The notes under the pieces are model-generated. The model had not been told where the DNA came from, ran no database searches, and saw nothing but the letters and a program-made list of their open reading frames with translations. A stretch of 64,000 bases of DNA, from NCBI GenBank assembly GCA_949752745.1, contig OX457024.1, positions 107,810,287 through 107,874,286 on the forward strand, written 5' to 3'. A program made the position numbers and the translations under genes. Positions 35,252 to 47,845 of this stretch are shown one piece after another. Origin of the DNA: Protula sp. h YS-2021. Taxonomy: Eukaryota > Annelida > Polychaeta > Sabellida > Serpulidae. Position 1 is the first letter of the stretch. Every line of letters begins with the position of its first letter.

Positions 35252-38200
35252 GTTTACATTAAGTTGGCAGCACATCAATATCTTTATATATGGCACAAAA
35301 TTATTCATTTCCGACTTGAATATTTAGATATCTGGATTTTTATTGATGCTTTTCCATTTTTTTTTTTTTTTTTTTTAAATTTCAGAAAATAGGAAAATGC
35401 ACTAACAGCGTATAAGACAAAGGCCAGCATGCCGAGAAGCGTAAGAGTGCTGATAGTAAACGAAACGGAATCTTCCCAGCCTGTAACACACAAAAAAAGC
35501 AGTGTGAGCGCTCTGATGGTAAACGACACGAAATCTTCCCAGTCTGGAACACAGAAAGTAAACCAGCATGAACACTCTGATGGTAAACGACACGAAATCT
35601 TCCCAGTCAGGAACACAGAAAATAAAGCAGCATGAGCACTCTGATGGTAAACGACACGAAATCTTCCCAGTCAGGAACATAGAAAGTAAAGCAGCATGAG
35701 CACTCTGATGGTAAACGACACGAAATCTTCCCACTCTGGAACACAGAAAATAAAGCAGCATGAGCACTCTGATGGTAAACGGCACGAAATCTTCCCACTC
35801 TGGAACATAGAAAATAAAGCAGCATGAGCACTCTGATGGCAAACGGCAAGAAATCTTCCCACTCTGGAACATAGAAAATAAAGCAGCATGAGCACTCTGA
35901 TGGTAAACGACACGAAATCTTCCCAGTCAGGAACACAGAAAATAAAGCAGCATGAGTACTCTGATGGTAAACGACACGAAATCTTCCCAGTCAGGAACAT
36001 AGAAAATAAAGCAGCATGAGCACTCTGATGGTAAACGACACGAAATCTTCCCACTCTGGAACACAGAAAATAAAGCAGCATGAGCACTCTAATGGTAAAC
36101 GGCACGATATCTTCCCACTCTGGAACATAGAAAATAAAGCAGCATGAGCACTCTGATGGCAAACGGCAAGAAATCTTCCCACTCTGGAACATAGAAAATA
36201 AAGCAGCATGAGCACTCTGATGGTAAACGACACGAAATCTTCCCAGTCAGGAACACAGAAAATAAAGCAGCATGAGCACTCTGATGGTAAACGACACGAA
36301 ATCTTCCCAGTCAGGAACATAGAAAATAAAGCAGCATGAGCACTCTGATGGTAAACGACACGAAATCTTCCCACTCTGGAACACAGAAAATAAAGCAGCA
36401 TGAGCACTCTGATGGTAAACGGCACGAAATCTTCCCAGTCAGGAACACAGAAAGTAAAGCAGCATGAGCACTCTGATGGTAAACGACACGAAATCTTCCC
36501 ACTCTGGAACACATAAAATAAAGCAGCATGAGCACTCTGATGGTAAACGACACGAAATCTTCCCAGTCAGAAACACAGAAAGTAAAGCAGCATGAGCACT
36601 CTGATGGTAAACGGCACGAAATCTTCCCAGTCAGGAACACAGAAAGTAAAGCAGCATGAGCACTCTGATAGTAAACGACACGAAATCTTCCCACTCTGGA
36701 ACACAGAAATTAAAGCAGCATGAGCACTCTGATGGTAAACGGCACGAAATCTTCCCAGTCAGGAACACAGAAAGTAAAGCAGCATGAGCACTCTGATGGT
36801 AAACGACACGAAATCTTCCCACTCTGGAACACAGAAAATAAAGCAGCATGAGCACTCTGGTGGTAAACGACACGAAATCTTCCCAGTCAGGAACACAGAA
36901 AGTAAAGCAGCATGAGCACTCTGATGGTAAACGACACGAAATCTTCCCAGTCTGGAACACAGAAAATAAAGCAGCATCAGCACTCTGATGGTAAACGGCA
37001 CGAAACCGTCCCAGTGTGGAACACAGAAAATAAAGCAGCATGAACACTCAGATGGTAAACGGCACGAAATCTTCCCAGCCTGTAACACAGAAAATAAAGC
37101 AGCATGAGCACTCTGATGGTAAACGGCACGAAATCGTCCCAGTGTGGAACACAGAAAATAAAGCAGGATGAGCACTCTGATGGTAAACGACACGAAATCT
37201 TCCCACTCTGGAACACAGAAAATGAAGCAGCATGAATACTCTGATGGTAAACGGCACGAAATCTTCCCAGCCTGTAACACAGAAAATAAAGCAGCGTGAG
37301 CGCTCTGATGGTAAACAAACTCGAGTCACATCGATGTAAAACTGTAATACATACACAGCAGAGCAGTGAAGTATATCTAAGCAAAGTAACTTGATGCGGA
37401 GTCCCATTTTTTTTTACCATAAATTGCATTTACAAGTTGTCGTAGTCATTTCACATAATTCCATTTAAGCACATTTCACCAATGTTTCTGAGTAAAACAT
37501 AGCTAAAAAAAATACTATGACTCTATAATTTCACATAAACTAAATAAAAGTTTCTAAAAAAATTTCTAAAAACTCTTATTTATTTATTTCTTTTTTTATG
37601 TTTGCTGCAGGCAACAAGACTTACGTTCGGCCCCGTGTAAATCATGAAAGAGATTTTTAATTTTTTCCCATTCTGTGCTGTTCGCACCACCTCTTGGCGC
37701 TTTCCTGAAGTCAACAAGTGCCCTGAAGGTGGAAGCACGTTAAGATGTAGTAAACACAGTAGCAGTAGAATTAGAAGTAGTAAACTTAGTAGTGGGAAAT
37801 ATAGTCCTACAATATGCATGAGACGCAGACTGATTATTGCGTATGCTTGAGTTGATACTGAGTTGATACTGAATTGATACTGAGTTTATATTGAATATCA
37901 CCATTTTTGTGAAGGATCGTTCTGAAATTTGACATTTTCAGTCATATAACAGTTTAGTCCCGACATTTTAACACCTTGACAGACAACTTAATTCATATCT
38001 ATAACTTCTGCTAATATCGCTCCCCCCCATCTTCCTCTTACACACACTCCAACCATCCCCCCCCCCCCATTCAAAAAAAAAAAAAAATAATAATAAATAA
38101 AACAAATTAATAATAATACAATACCCAACAAGGAAGAGGACGGCGGCGGCAAATGGAAAGAGCGCAGAATACTTCAGCGCCGTGCAGCACCTCTACAACC

Positions 38201-41200
38201 AAACAAACAAACATGTTACCGTACCGCACATCTACAACCAAACAAAGGTGTTACCGCACCGCACCTCTACAACCAACCAAACAAACATACATGTTATCAT
38301 ACAGCACCTCTATAACCAACCAAACAAACGAGTTACCGTACCGCACCTCTACAACCAAACAAACCTGTTACCGTACCGCGCCTCTACAACCAACCAAACA
38401 AACAGACATCCTACTGTACAGCATCTCTACAACCAAAGTGTTACCGTACCGCACCTCTACAAACAAATATGTTACCGTACCGCGCCTCTACAACCAACCA
38501 AACATACATGTTACCGCACCGCACCTCTACAACCAACCAAACAAACAAACATGTTAATGTACAGCATCTCTACAACATAAGTGTTACCGAGCCGCACCTC
38601 TACAAAAACACAATCAAACATATTACCGTACCGCACCTCTACAAACAAACATGTTACCGTAGGGCACATCTACAACCAAACAAGCATAAAGACATGTTAC
38701 CGTAAACCTACCAACCACCAACCAACCAACGAACGAACGAAACAGACATATTAGTCGCCATTAATCTGATGAAGTTGAAGCAAGTGCTTTGTTCTTTTCT
38801 TCCTGTCTTGTACATGAGAATATTACTTAGCATGACTGTACTGTCATACTTAGAATACAGTACATCAAATACTGATATAAACAACAAGTTAAGGCAGATA
38901 CAACGAGGAGCACAGGTTACTGCAAACAGTGCTTTCACCGTTGTAGTTTCAAACTTACACACCAGAACAGCCACCCACTCCTTACTTACGGAATTTCAAA
39001 AGGATTTCCGTCGTACTTACGGAAACTACCGAACGACTTCCGACGTGGTTACGGAAGCTACCGAACGATATTTGCCGTACTTACTGAAGCTGCAGGGTTG
39101 GTCAGTTGTCTTCCAAGGTGAAAAATATCAGCGGTTTTTACCTCAAAAATACTTTTTGCCAGTCAAATGTGAAAAACAACCACGTTGTGCAGTTTCTCGC
39201 AAGCAGTCTGCTGCCAATACCGTGTGATGTATGTCCTCCGGTAGCAGTATATCTCTCTAGCGGTACCATTCTGTTTATCAGTGTTTACTTATTGGTCGCT
39301 TCCAGGGTTAGCAAGTTTTGGACACGATGGTAAATACCCCTGGTAAAAACCAGGTTTTTACCGTCCTGTCCAAAACAGTTTTGGATGGTCCGAAAGGGTC
39401 CGAAACTGGATTGTCAAATTTAAACTATTCAAATATACAAAACGCGTTTCTGTGTTCATTCAAACATTTCCCTGTTTGTTTGTTAACGTTTCTGCTTATG
39501 AAAACACTTTCAGTCCGCACTGCTGTTGCGAGTCGCAAATGTCACACCAGCAAACAGCCCGTCCCACCACTATCCAAATAATGCGTGCCTGAAGAGTTCG
39601 AATTCTGTTTATTTAACACAGCTCGGGAAGGGAGAGGGGAGGGAAACTCGGCATCTACATAATCTCTTGATGCTCTGGCTAATTCTTTGAAACATGGTGG
39701 TAATAACTTTTCCGGAGTTCAAAAATGCACAAAGAATTTCAAAATGCATATTCCTTTACTGTCGCTTAGCGCCTAATCTGTCACTCCGTTGGCTTTTCTC
39801 GGAGTGCCTCTTGCGCGATATAATCCCTTTTGCCACCGTGTACTGCTCTGGGGGTAGGCGGGGACGACTCGACATCTGCTTAATCTCTTCATGCTCCAGT
39901 GTCTAACTATTGTATATAAGGTGAGTCTCTTAGCTGTGAAATTATACGACTTGTGCATAAGCATTGTGTAAATATTGTGTACATAATAAACAAATCAAAG
40001 AAATATCAATGGCAAAATTATATATAAAATGCATCAAGGTTAGTTTTTATTAATTGATAGCAATAAGCACCTCAAATAAGTGTCGTTTGTGCATAGAAAT
40101 TTTGTTGTTTTAGTTTCGAACCGTTTTGGACAGGTAAAAACCCTTTTGGCCGGTTTTTACCACGTTTTGACACTGTCCGGTCCGAAATAGGTTTCGGACC
40201 GTCCAAAACCCAACTCTAGTCGCTTCATATTAACTTAGTTGTCTTGAGGTATCACCGCAGTTTGCCTTTGGCACAGACAGTAGCCCCCCGTCACGTTTGA
40301 TTGTTATTTTGTTATTTGCGCTGCGTGAGCACTGTTTGTGGAAGCCTTACAATTGTGCTTCGTAACGAGCCACATACGAAAAAGTGCGCACACCCCCATG
40401 ACCACACACCACATGACCACACACCACATGTCCACACACCACATGTCCACACACCACATGTCCACACACCACATGTCCACACACCCATGACCACACACCC
40501 ATGACCACACACCCATGTCCACACACCCATGTCTTGACTGTCACTCAGTTCCTCTACAGCTTTTATCTAGTCAAATGCGTCGTGCTTAATCACAGCAAGC
40601 AATGTTGATGGGTAAAATGCTTTTCTCACCTTTGATCACCGAATGATCTCCACTGTACTGACGGAAGCTGCCGAACAATCTCCGTGGTCCTTACGGAAGC
40701 TACCGAATGATCTCCACTATACTCACGGAAGCTGCCGAACAATCTCCGTGGTCCTTACGGAAGCTACCGAATGATCTCCACTCTACTCGCGGAAGCAACC
40801 ATACGATCTCCGCCGTACTTTACCAAGTAATTCCAGAGGTACTTACGGAAGCTACCGAGCGATCTTCTCCGCCTTCCTCGTAGAAGAAGTACGCCATGGG
40901 GAGGATGAAGAAGACGAACAGCGACACGCAGCAGTAGAGGGCTACAAGCACAACAACGGTACTCATGAGGCCGTGAATCAGTGGGCTACAAGCATAACAA
41001 CGGTAATCATGATGCTGTGAATGAGTGGGCTACAAGCACAACAACGGTAATCATGAGGCCGTGAATGAGTGGGCTACAAGCACAACAACGGTAATCATGA
41101 TGGCTGAATGAGTGAGCTACAAACACAACAACGGTAAACATGATGCCGTGAATAAGTGGGCTACAAGCACAACAACGGTAATCATGAGGCCGTGAATGAG

Positions 41201-43958
41201 TGAGCTACAAACACAACAACGGTAATCATGAGGCCGTGAATGAGTGGGCTACAAGCACAACAACGGTAATCATGAGGCCGTGAATAAGTGGGCTACAAAC
41301 ACAACAACTGTAGTCATGATGCCGTGAATGAGTGGGCTACAAGCACAACGACGGTAATCATGATGCCGTGAATCAGTGGGCTACAAACACAACAACGGTA
41401 ATCATGATGCCGTGAATGAGTGGGCTACAAGCACAACAACGGTAATCATGATGCCGTGAATCAGTGGGCTACAAAAACACAACAACGGTAATCATGATGC
41501 CGTGAATCAGTGGGCTACAAACACAACGGCATTCAATTGAGTGTGCTACAATACTAAGAAAATAAGCACAACATTTGTACAGTTCTTATAACGTGAAACG
41601 TTCTTACCCACCCCCTCCCTTCCTATGGCGTTTTTGCATTCACGGCTAACTTTAGGTCATGTGTTCATCTTGTCTCCTCAAATTTTTTTTCTTTTTTTTT
41701 TTTTTTTTGTCACTGCACAAATCCATGATGAATGCTTAAACCAACTACCGAGTGGTTCATATTTCAAAGCAATCATATGACTATGTCCCCAGCTTTTCAC
41801 TTGACCACTTCACAGCTAGCCACTCCTATCGGATGCTCCCTACGGCTCGCCGCCGCGCGAAAACCACGGAAACGGGGAGTCCAAAATCTGTCTGAATCCC
41901 GCACACCATGAGAGTGACAAAACACTTTGCTAATCAAAATAAACAACTCCAATGTCAAGGTAATGAACACCCCTCACCTCCTCCTCCTCCCCTCCTCCCC
42001 CCCCCCCCCCCGCATGAAGTTCCCGCCACCAACTGACTTCCAAGATATGAATATTAGCCAAGTGGGTGGCTGCCATGAGGCATGGATATTGAAATTCCGA
42101 AGGGGTTAAGAGGTGACAGCATATGGGCTCATAGAGACACGTTTTACCTGTTGGGGAGGGGAGGGAGGGAGGGACGGATGGACAGACGGACAGACTTACG
42201 AGGGACGGAGGGAGGGAGGGGAGGTGAGGGGAGGGAGGGAGGGAACGAGGGAGGGAGGGACGGACGGACTTACAGAGGGAGGGAGGGAGGGAGGGAGGGA
42301 GGTGTTCCCGTGGAATCTCGGCCCTCTGACATCAAGCGGCCCCCAAGCCTATGTCGTGGAATCGAGGGCTTAATCCCACGAATATCGAGTCATTTTTCAG
42401 GGAGATCTCACGAACACCATCACCTTCATTCTCTGTCTCAATTATTTCAACTCGATAATTTTTCTACCCCCCCCCCCCCACCCCTCCTTTCTTTTTATCT
42501 TTAAATACTGCGCAGGCTGTTTACATTAAACTTTGTTTATGACAGTTGTCCTGTGAAAGAAACACATGGATTGTTTTTACCATAATAAGCGTACAGCACA
42601 GCATCGGTGAGGGATTTTCGTGTTTCACCAGAGGCAGCCCAATCCTGTTAAAAACGCACACAACCCTGCATTAGGTCAGAGCTCTGACAACGCCCGTTCA
42701 ATATTTACACTCAGCACAATGTTACCATGGGTATAGTTATATCAGTATAACCATTTATTTAGAACCGACTTCTAACCTTTTTAACGCCATGTTAGAGAAA
42801 TTTTGCTGCCCCCCCACCCCCCCCCCCCCCTCCTCTCTTGTACACAAATTGCGTCAGATACACCGATGATAATATTAACGGGCACACAACCTCACAACCC
42901 CCTCCCCACCCCAATCCACTCATCCGCTCTCATATACGGAGTTAATAGATCACTAAAAAAGAAGCGTCTGGATCATCCCCTCCCAATTCCATTTTCCACA
43001 ATCCCCACGGATTGCGGATGTAAGCAGCGACACGGCCCCACAACCCCCATCACGTCACCCCCCCTCACCCATTACCAACTTTGTATGATCTCCTAAATTT
43101 ACCAAATCATGCAAGTGCCGCTGATGGTCCTCACGAAGTGACCAGCAGCAAGTCCGCCCCCTCCCTCCGTCCGCCCCCACCCCCCGTTCGCCCCTTCTCC
43201 CCCCCCCCCCACCCGTCCCCACACACACTCATACCTTGTAGGTGCCGTTGCTGGTCTTCATGAAGGACACGAGGAAGATATCGACAGGCACGATGGCGGA
43301 CGTGAGGAGTGCCACGGCCAGACCAAGCACGGAGGCGACGGTGGAGAAGAGCTCCTTATCGCGCCGGTGCTGGTAGACCCGGATGTAGGCGAAGGAGAAC
43401 ACCAGTATCAGCTAAAAATAGCACCAAAAAAAAAAAAAAAAAAGAATATAGGAATTTTTAATTTAAAAGAAAAAGAACGAAATTGAGACCTGGGCAATTT
43501 TTCAGCTGAATATAAAGCAAAAAGCCAGGGTGTGATCTGCTGGGGGAACCCCTCGTCCCTCCCATCCTTTGCGACGTATCTTCTTCAAAATTAGTATGTT
43601 TTGTTATGTTTTGACCAAAAATTGATTTTGACATCGATTCCCCAACCCCCCCCCCCCCCCCCCTCCTCCACCTCTCCTCCCTCACATGCATTCCCAGCTA
43701 AGAAATGGGGCTGGTTTTTGTCCAATCCGGCAAAAGGAATTCCAGAATTGTAGTCTATGAAACATAGGCATCAGAGATGCAAAGCCCTCAGCCAGCCGGA
43801 AGATTCGAAAGAAGGAAAATAGCAGGTTTCAGGCCGGTCACAGGCTCATTTCAATCCTTAACATCGAAAAGAAAAAAGGGTGGCAGCGTTTTAAGATGAA
43901 ATAAAAAACATTTACCATGAGAAAGTCCACCTGAGCCACTGTCCTTGGTCGGATATGG
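34144..43958 (-). CDS. LMBRD1: LMBRD1 orthologue (lysosomal cobalamin transport), N-terminal nine exons
   Basis: Exons: 43958-43916, 43411-43235, 42644-42581, 40941-40847, 38192-38125, 37722-37625, 35480-35407, 35042-34917, 34248-34144. All are GT-AG and every phase matches (850 nt, about 283 residues). Diagnostic stretches are VPVDIFLVSFMKTSNGTYK, LTDAVLYAYY, FFILPMAYFFYEE, TALKYS, NSTEWEKIKNLFHDL, SFTISTLTLLGML and a coiled coil ending VRRERHLQ, all in the order found in LMBD1 of other animals. LMBD1 is a multi-pass lysosomal membrane protein that, with ABCD4, lets cobalamin leave the lysosome. The window's first exon (43 nt) joins well but may not hold the true start. The C-terminal half (after RRERHLQ) was not found down to position 1. 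At least five junctions are amplified as minisatellites. Confidence 0.9.
34675..34935 (-). repeat. Degenerate ~75-bp repeats spanning the exon 8 donor of LMBRD1
   Basis: About four copies of minus-strand GAGCTGGAGGGG, then GATTGACGAGATCCGGAGC and a (G)GTGAG-like donor, followed by G-rich sequence. The copy at 34917 is the exon end (EIDEIRSR|GTGAGT). Copies near 34845, 34785 and 34690 are progressively eroded. Confidence 0.7.
35163..35253. repeat. (AT)n microsatellite
   Basis: About 60 bases of alternating A and T in LMBRD1 intron 7. Confidence 0.95.
35482..37315 (-). repeat. 64-bp minisatellite, ~28 copies, each with the exon 7 acceptor of LMBRD1
   Basis: On the minus strand each unit contains TTTTCTGTGTTCCAG| followed by CTGGGAAGATTTCGTG, TCGTTTACCATCAGAGTGC and TCATGCTGC. 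This corresponds to the polypyrimidine tract, the acceptor and the first ~45 coding bases of exon 7 (WEDSVSFTISTLTLL). The true acceptor (TTACAG, 35481) is the one nearest the intact exon. Identity is highest with a lag of five units (320 bp). Long open frames across the array reflect the exon-derived unit and are not a separate gene. Confidence 0.95.
37316..37624. other. LMBRD1 intron 6, unique part
   Basis: A+T-rich; no feature beyond the splice signals of exon 6. Confidence 0.4.
38190..38705 (-). repeat. Minisatellite spanning the exon 5 acceptor of LMBRD1
   Basis: Repeats of minus-strand TTTGTTTGGTTGTAG|AGGTGCGGTACGG about a dozen times, with units of about 35-55 bp. The exon 5 junction is GGTTGTAG|AGGTGCTGCACGG, so the unit copies the acceptor and the first exon bases. 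Confidence 0.85.
39303..40218. mobile_element. hAT-type non-autonomous element (MITE), 916 bp
   Basis: Starts CAGGGTTAGCAAGTTTTGGA and ends with a related inverted sequence (GTCCAAAACCCAACTCTA). It is flanked by the 8-bp duplication GTCGCTTC (39295-39302 and 40219-40226). Subterminal inverted words GGTTTTTACC, GTCCAAAAC and GGTCCGAAA support one element. An 8-bp duplication and a CAGGG start are hAT hallmarks. No transposase. It sits inside LMBRD1 intron 4. Confidence 0.8.
40390..40535 (+). repeat. ~15-bp minisatellite (CCACACACCACATGT)
   Basis: About nine units of CCACACACCACATGT/ACC in LMBRD1 intron 4. Confidence 0.95.
40635..40860 (-). repeat. 33/66-bp repeats spanning the exon 4 donor of LMBRD1
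   Basis: On the minus strand the unit is GATCATTCGGTAGCTTCC|GTAAG or GTGAG, followed by ACCACGGAGATTGTTCGG. The exon 4 end is GATCGCTCGGTAGCTTCC|GTAAGT (40847). About six copies; further relatives lie at 38985-39095. Confidence 0.85.
40936..41530 (-). repeat. 44-bp minisatellite spanning the exon 4 acceptor of LMBRD1
   Basis: About 13 units of minus-strand ATTCACGGCATCATGATTAC, CGTTGTTGTGCTTGTAG|CCCACTC. The exon 4 junction is TTGTTGTGCTTGTAG|CCCTCTACTGC (40942), so each unit duplicates a polypyrimidine tract and AG. Confidence 0.9.
41531..42580. other. LMBRD1 intron 3
   Basis: Holds poly-T, poly-C and a (GGGA)n/(GGAC)n block (42155-42305). Frames here are repeat-driven, and no exon was recognised. 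Confidence 0.5.
42645..43234. other. LMBRD1 intron 2, C-rich
   Basis: Several runs of 9 or more C and CCCTCCC blocks (42810-42835, 43140-43215) on the plus strand, which means G-rich on the transcribed sense strand. No coding signal. Confidence 0.5.
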
Positions 43959-44059
43959 CTGATAAGGAAAAGCGGATCTTTATTAGTCCATATGCTAGCT
44001 ATATCATAATTCGGACTAGCACACAAAATTCGAGCTTCAGTGGGCGGAAACTTGACTCC

Positions 44060-44336
44060 TATATGTTCTTTTTATAACTTTTACAGACAGACATACACAC
44101 ACACACCCACCAGAAAAATCCGACATTTCACTGGCAAACAATGTTTTTACGAGCGGTAAAAACTCGTGGTATTTTTCCACGGTTCTTCTACACCATGTAT
44201 ATACGGGAGCTGGCATTTCGTCGATCGACATTTTGCCCAGCGACATTTTACTGAGCGACATTTCGCCGAAATTGGCATCTAACATATCTAGTCGAGATTT
44301 GTAATTTCGGGAGATGTCTTTTTAAAGATTCGTCAA
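44060..44336 (+). repeat. Short 18-bp repeats before the LINE
   Basis: A (CA)n stretch and then GCGACATTTTACTGA-type units (about four copies, 44215-44275) of the form (G/T)CGACATTT(T/C)GCC. Confidence 0.6.
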
Positions 44337-45556
44337 ATGATGAATTGCACCTTTTTTGCAGACGATATTAATCTGTTTTATTCCGGGTCTGATATTCCTA
44401 AAATGTGTCAAATCATCACAAAGGAATTATCAAAATTGGATCGCTGGTTTAAGTTAAACAAATTATCTTTAAATGTGAGTAAAACTAATTTTATGGTATT
44501 CGGTCGTCCGAAATGTAATGACTATAATTTAAGTGTTCAATTTGGTGATGCAAAAATTTCCCGCGTTCACTGTACTAAGTTTTTGGGTGTTATTATTTAT
44601 GATAAACTTAATTGGAAAGAACATATCAATCGAGTACGTTCAAAATTAGCAAAATGTATAGCAATTATGTATAAAGTTAGTTCAGTCATTGATAACCAAG
44701 CATTGTTCATTATCTATCAATTTTTGTTCTTACCATATATGTCTTATTGTGTAGAAATATGGGGAAATACTTATGAAACAAATGTCAAGGAAATCGTATT
44801 GTTGCAGAAACGAGCAATTCGTGTTATGTATGGTGTTGGACGGTATGAACATACGAATAGTCTCTTCTTCGAGTCGCGTATCATGACAATGCGCGAAGTA
44901 GTTAAATTTAAATCTTTAGTAATAATGTTTAAAGCGATAAGTCATACCCTTCCTTGTAATATTCAGTGTCGCTTCGAAATCGTTAATGACAGAATTACTA
45001 GACAACATGGGAACTTTAAACACGTTTATTCGCGAACTGCATTAAAAAAAAGACATTGCTTAGGGATTAAGGGTGTAAACATGTGGAATTCCTTACCTCC
45101 AGAATTGAAAACTGTTCATACGGAAAGGTTATTCAAGAAAAAACTTAAACACTATCTTATTGATACTTATGTAAAGACGAAGTAGCTATCTTTTATCTAA
45201 ATGTGGCAGCATTATGTCTAATATATGTCTATTCGATTAACTCTCTTCTTTTTATGAGCGAGTCGTCTTATATAAAACTTGTGATAAAATATCAGTTGTG
45301 TCGTATAATGTGCTACGATGGTTGTCATTAAACACTCCTCGATTAGTGTAGTTAGCACCATCCAATAAACTCTGAAGTGTATATAACGTAATTGTCACTG
45401 GAGAAAGGGGCAAGCATTGTCACAAGCGTTTGCTTTTAGCTTGTTCCCTTTTCTGAACTCCTTGAATAATAAATTACTAATGTTTGTTTTCCTTGTAATA
45501 ATCCCTTGATTTTGATTCAGAAAATAAACTTTGATTGATGGATTGATTAATTGACG
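44310..45556 (+). mobile_element. 5'-truncated LINE (Jockey/CR1-like), reverse transcriptase C-terminus
   Basis: An intact 282-codon frame (44337-45185) starts just before FADDINLFY, the catalytic F/YADD box of the reverse transcriptase. It continues through KLSLNVSKTNFMVFG, KFLGVIIYDKLNWKEHI and VEIWGNTY to the usual C-terminal WNSLPPEL...FKKKLKHYL ending. The 5' part (endonuclease and fingers) is missing, as is normal for target-primed insertion. A 3' untranslated region follows and ends in a TTGATTGATGGATTGATT tail near 45531-45556. The frame has no stops, so the insertion is relatively young. Confidence 0.9.
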
Positions 45557-46841
45557 GGCCAAACAGAAACAAGAAAAAAGCGCTAAGCGATCATGTGTTG
45601 GTGATTACATTTAAATGTGGGGCAATTGCAATATTCGCCGAATTGTAATTGACAGATACAATAATACAAGAAGCTGAAATTGTCCAGAGTTTCATTGATC
45701 GGGTAATCAATCGCGCGACATGTCTGACAATATGCCTAAGAATTAACGCAGGTAAAGAATGTCAGAAAAGGCACTCAAATTGCTCAAAAGTTTGACACAG
45801 TCATCACTGAGACAGCAAATCTAGTGAAATAAACTGGATTAGAAAATCATGAACACAATAACGAAAATATTCCAAACTCGGAAATTTACAAATTTCAATA
45901 TTCAAATTTCTTGACTTTTGCCTGACTTTCTGGAATGTTTTACCCGACCATTCACAATTTTTCCAGGCTTTTCAAGTTTCGTCTTTGTTTTCCAAAGTAT
46001 ACTCGTACTGTGCTAAGCATATAAAATTGAAAATGCATAAAGCAGGTCACATATCTAGGTCAAATGTTTCATTCTTGTTTCCTTATCGACTTCGGGTTTC
46101 CTATGCTAAGACGGGGTAATATATGGTGCCCAGCGGATTAAAATGACTTTTTTACTTTCATTTTGCATGTAAAACCTTCAAAGACGAAACTGTTATAATT
46201 CATTGTAATGACTAGTTTTTATATCTTAATGAAGAAAATTTGAAAACATTTAAGATTTTAAGTTATAATGTTTAAGATTTGTCCGATTTCCATATCCTTT
46301 CCCTCTTCCTTGTAAACACGAAAATGGAAGGAATAAACTCTAAGTTAAGGGTGGTTTTACATATTATACAAGATAATATTGGTTGTAAAATCTGTGACGA
46401 AATCGTGAGTTTATTTACTTTTTTTTAAACTGCTGTAACTCAAGATTTAAAGCTTGTCACCCAAGAACTTTTCCATCAAAGTGATGGCTTTAAACATACT
46501 CCAGAATGTTCAAATAAAAACAAATTCCAGATATCAATGGAGTAAACTGAATTTATATTTGGTCTTGCAAAGAGAGAAACAGCACTTGTAGGACAGCGAA
46601 ATGGCGGCCAAAAAAGTAAACAAACTAGAGTTTCACAACAACCAATTGGAAAACACAAGCATAGTGTTAATAAAGGGATTCTGAAGGAAATATACGTTGC
46701 TTCTGTACAAGGACGACACCGTAATTGGGATACAATTATTGGTTTTTAATGATTTTAGGGAAATATCCCTCAACTTACACGTGAACAAATATGTACCACC
46801 GACAGAAGAGGTCTAACCAAACATTGCTAATACACAAGTAA
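45557..46841. other. A+T-rich spacer, no gene
   Basis: No exon, RNA or strong repeat recognised. One GCGAAATGGCGG word near 46598. Confidence 0.35.
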
Positions 46842-46968
46842 GTATTTGTGAAACACAAGCAGGCCCCAACCGCCCCCCCCCCCCCCAAATTCATAGGGGT
46901 ATAAAGCGATGACGGACAGACGGACGGACACCCCAAACCTATAGGCCCCAATCCGAAGGGTTGGGACC
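46842..46968 (+). repeat. Dispersed ~115-bp repeat, copy outside the element
   Basis: Matches 30513-30626 closely but has a run of about 14 C in place of CGTCTCCC. Confidence 0.85.
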
Positions 46969-47845
46969 TAAAAACACACCAACTTATACGGCCATTAAAA
47001 TACACAAAAGTATAAATTATGTTTCTAAGGTAAACAATAGACAAGTTTGAGACATAAAATGTCCGTCTGAACATGAACCAATCACAAACAGCGTTACAAC
47101 CGATGTCCCAGAACCAAGATGGCGACGTCAACAAATAAACAGCTGATCAATCTGGCTGGTTTTATTAACTTTTCTCTTGAACAACAAATGATACTTTCAA
47201 TTTTGTGTTGCAATATTATGAGATACACTTTCCCAAGTGCGTGGATCTAAGGAATCCTTAGATCCAATAGTAAAATGAGTAAAGCAGGTTTCAGCCTATC
47301 TGCGTCAAATGTCTCATTCTACCCTCCGTACCAGTCTACGGTTTGGGCCTTGTAATCAGTCAACCCTTTCTGTTCCGACTTCCTGCGAATATAATCGAAC
47401 TTGTATCATCGCCCATAAATTGTGTTTAAATTTTGAAATTCGTTAAAACAGAGTAAGAATTGAAAGCTGATATTAACATAAATCCTACCACAATTGAAAC
47501 AGTAAAAGGAATCCATCCTGCGGCCAATACAGAATCAGGGATCCCCATGTCGTCGTCGGTTTACGCTTTCAGAGCAAAGCTCTATACGTTTCTATAACAG
47601 ATTCTCTCCACCTAGTACGGTTTTGTGCTAATGTTTGTTTTTTGACGTGTTTTTTTTCTGTCAATGGCCGCGTTTTATTGGACGTATCTGAAAATTTAGG
47701 GAAATGTACGTTAAAGTTGTAGTTACAAGGGGTTTAGTTGTGGAAATAGTCTTTGCGCATGCGCAAAGGGTCATATCCTGTGTTAACGTCAGCATATCGT
47801 TCACAGATATCAAATGGTATGTAAAAATCCTCAATTATCTGCGTT
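46969..47845. other. Spacer before the DIRS-like gag
   Basis: No gene seen. It may contain the 5' region of the retroelement that follows. Confidence 0.3.

Noticed and set aside
34461..35327. 288-codon Pro/Ser/His-rich frame on the plus strand
   Set aside because: Opposite to real LMBRD1 exons and made of C-rich repeats and an (AT)n run.
35305..37429. Set of overlapping 100-173-codon minus-strand frames rich in EDFVSFTIRVLMLLYFLCS
   Set aside because: They are read-through of the 64-bp exon-derived minisatellite; only 35480-35407 is a real exon.
40301..40544. His/Thr-rich and Cys/Val-rich frames
   Set aside because: Caused by the 15-bp minisatellite.
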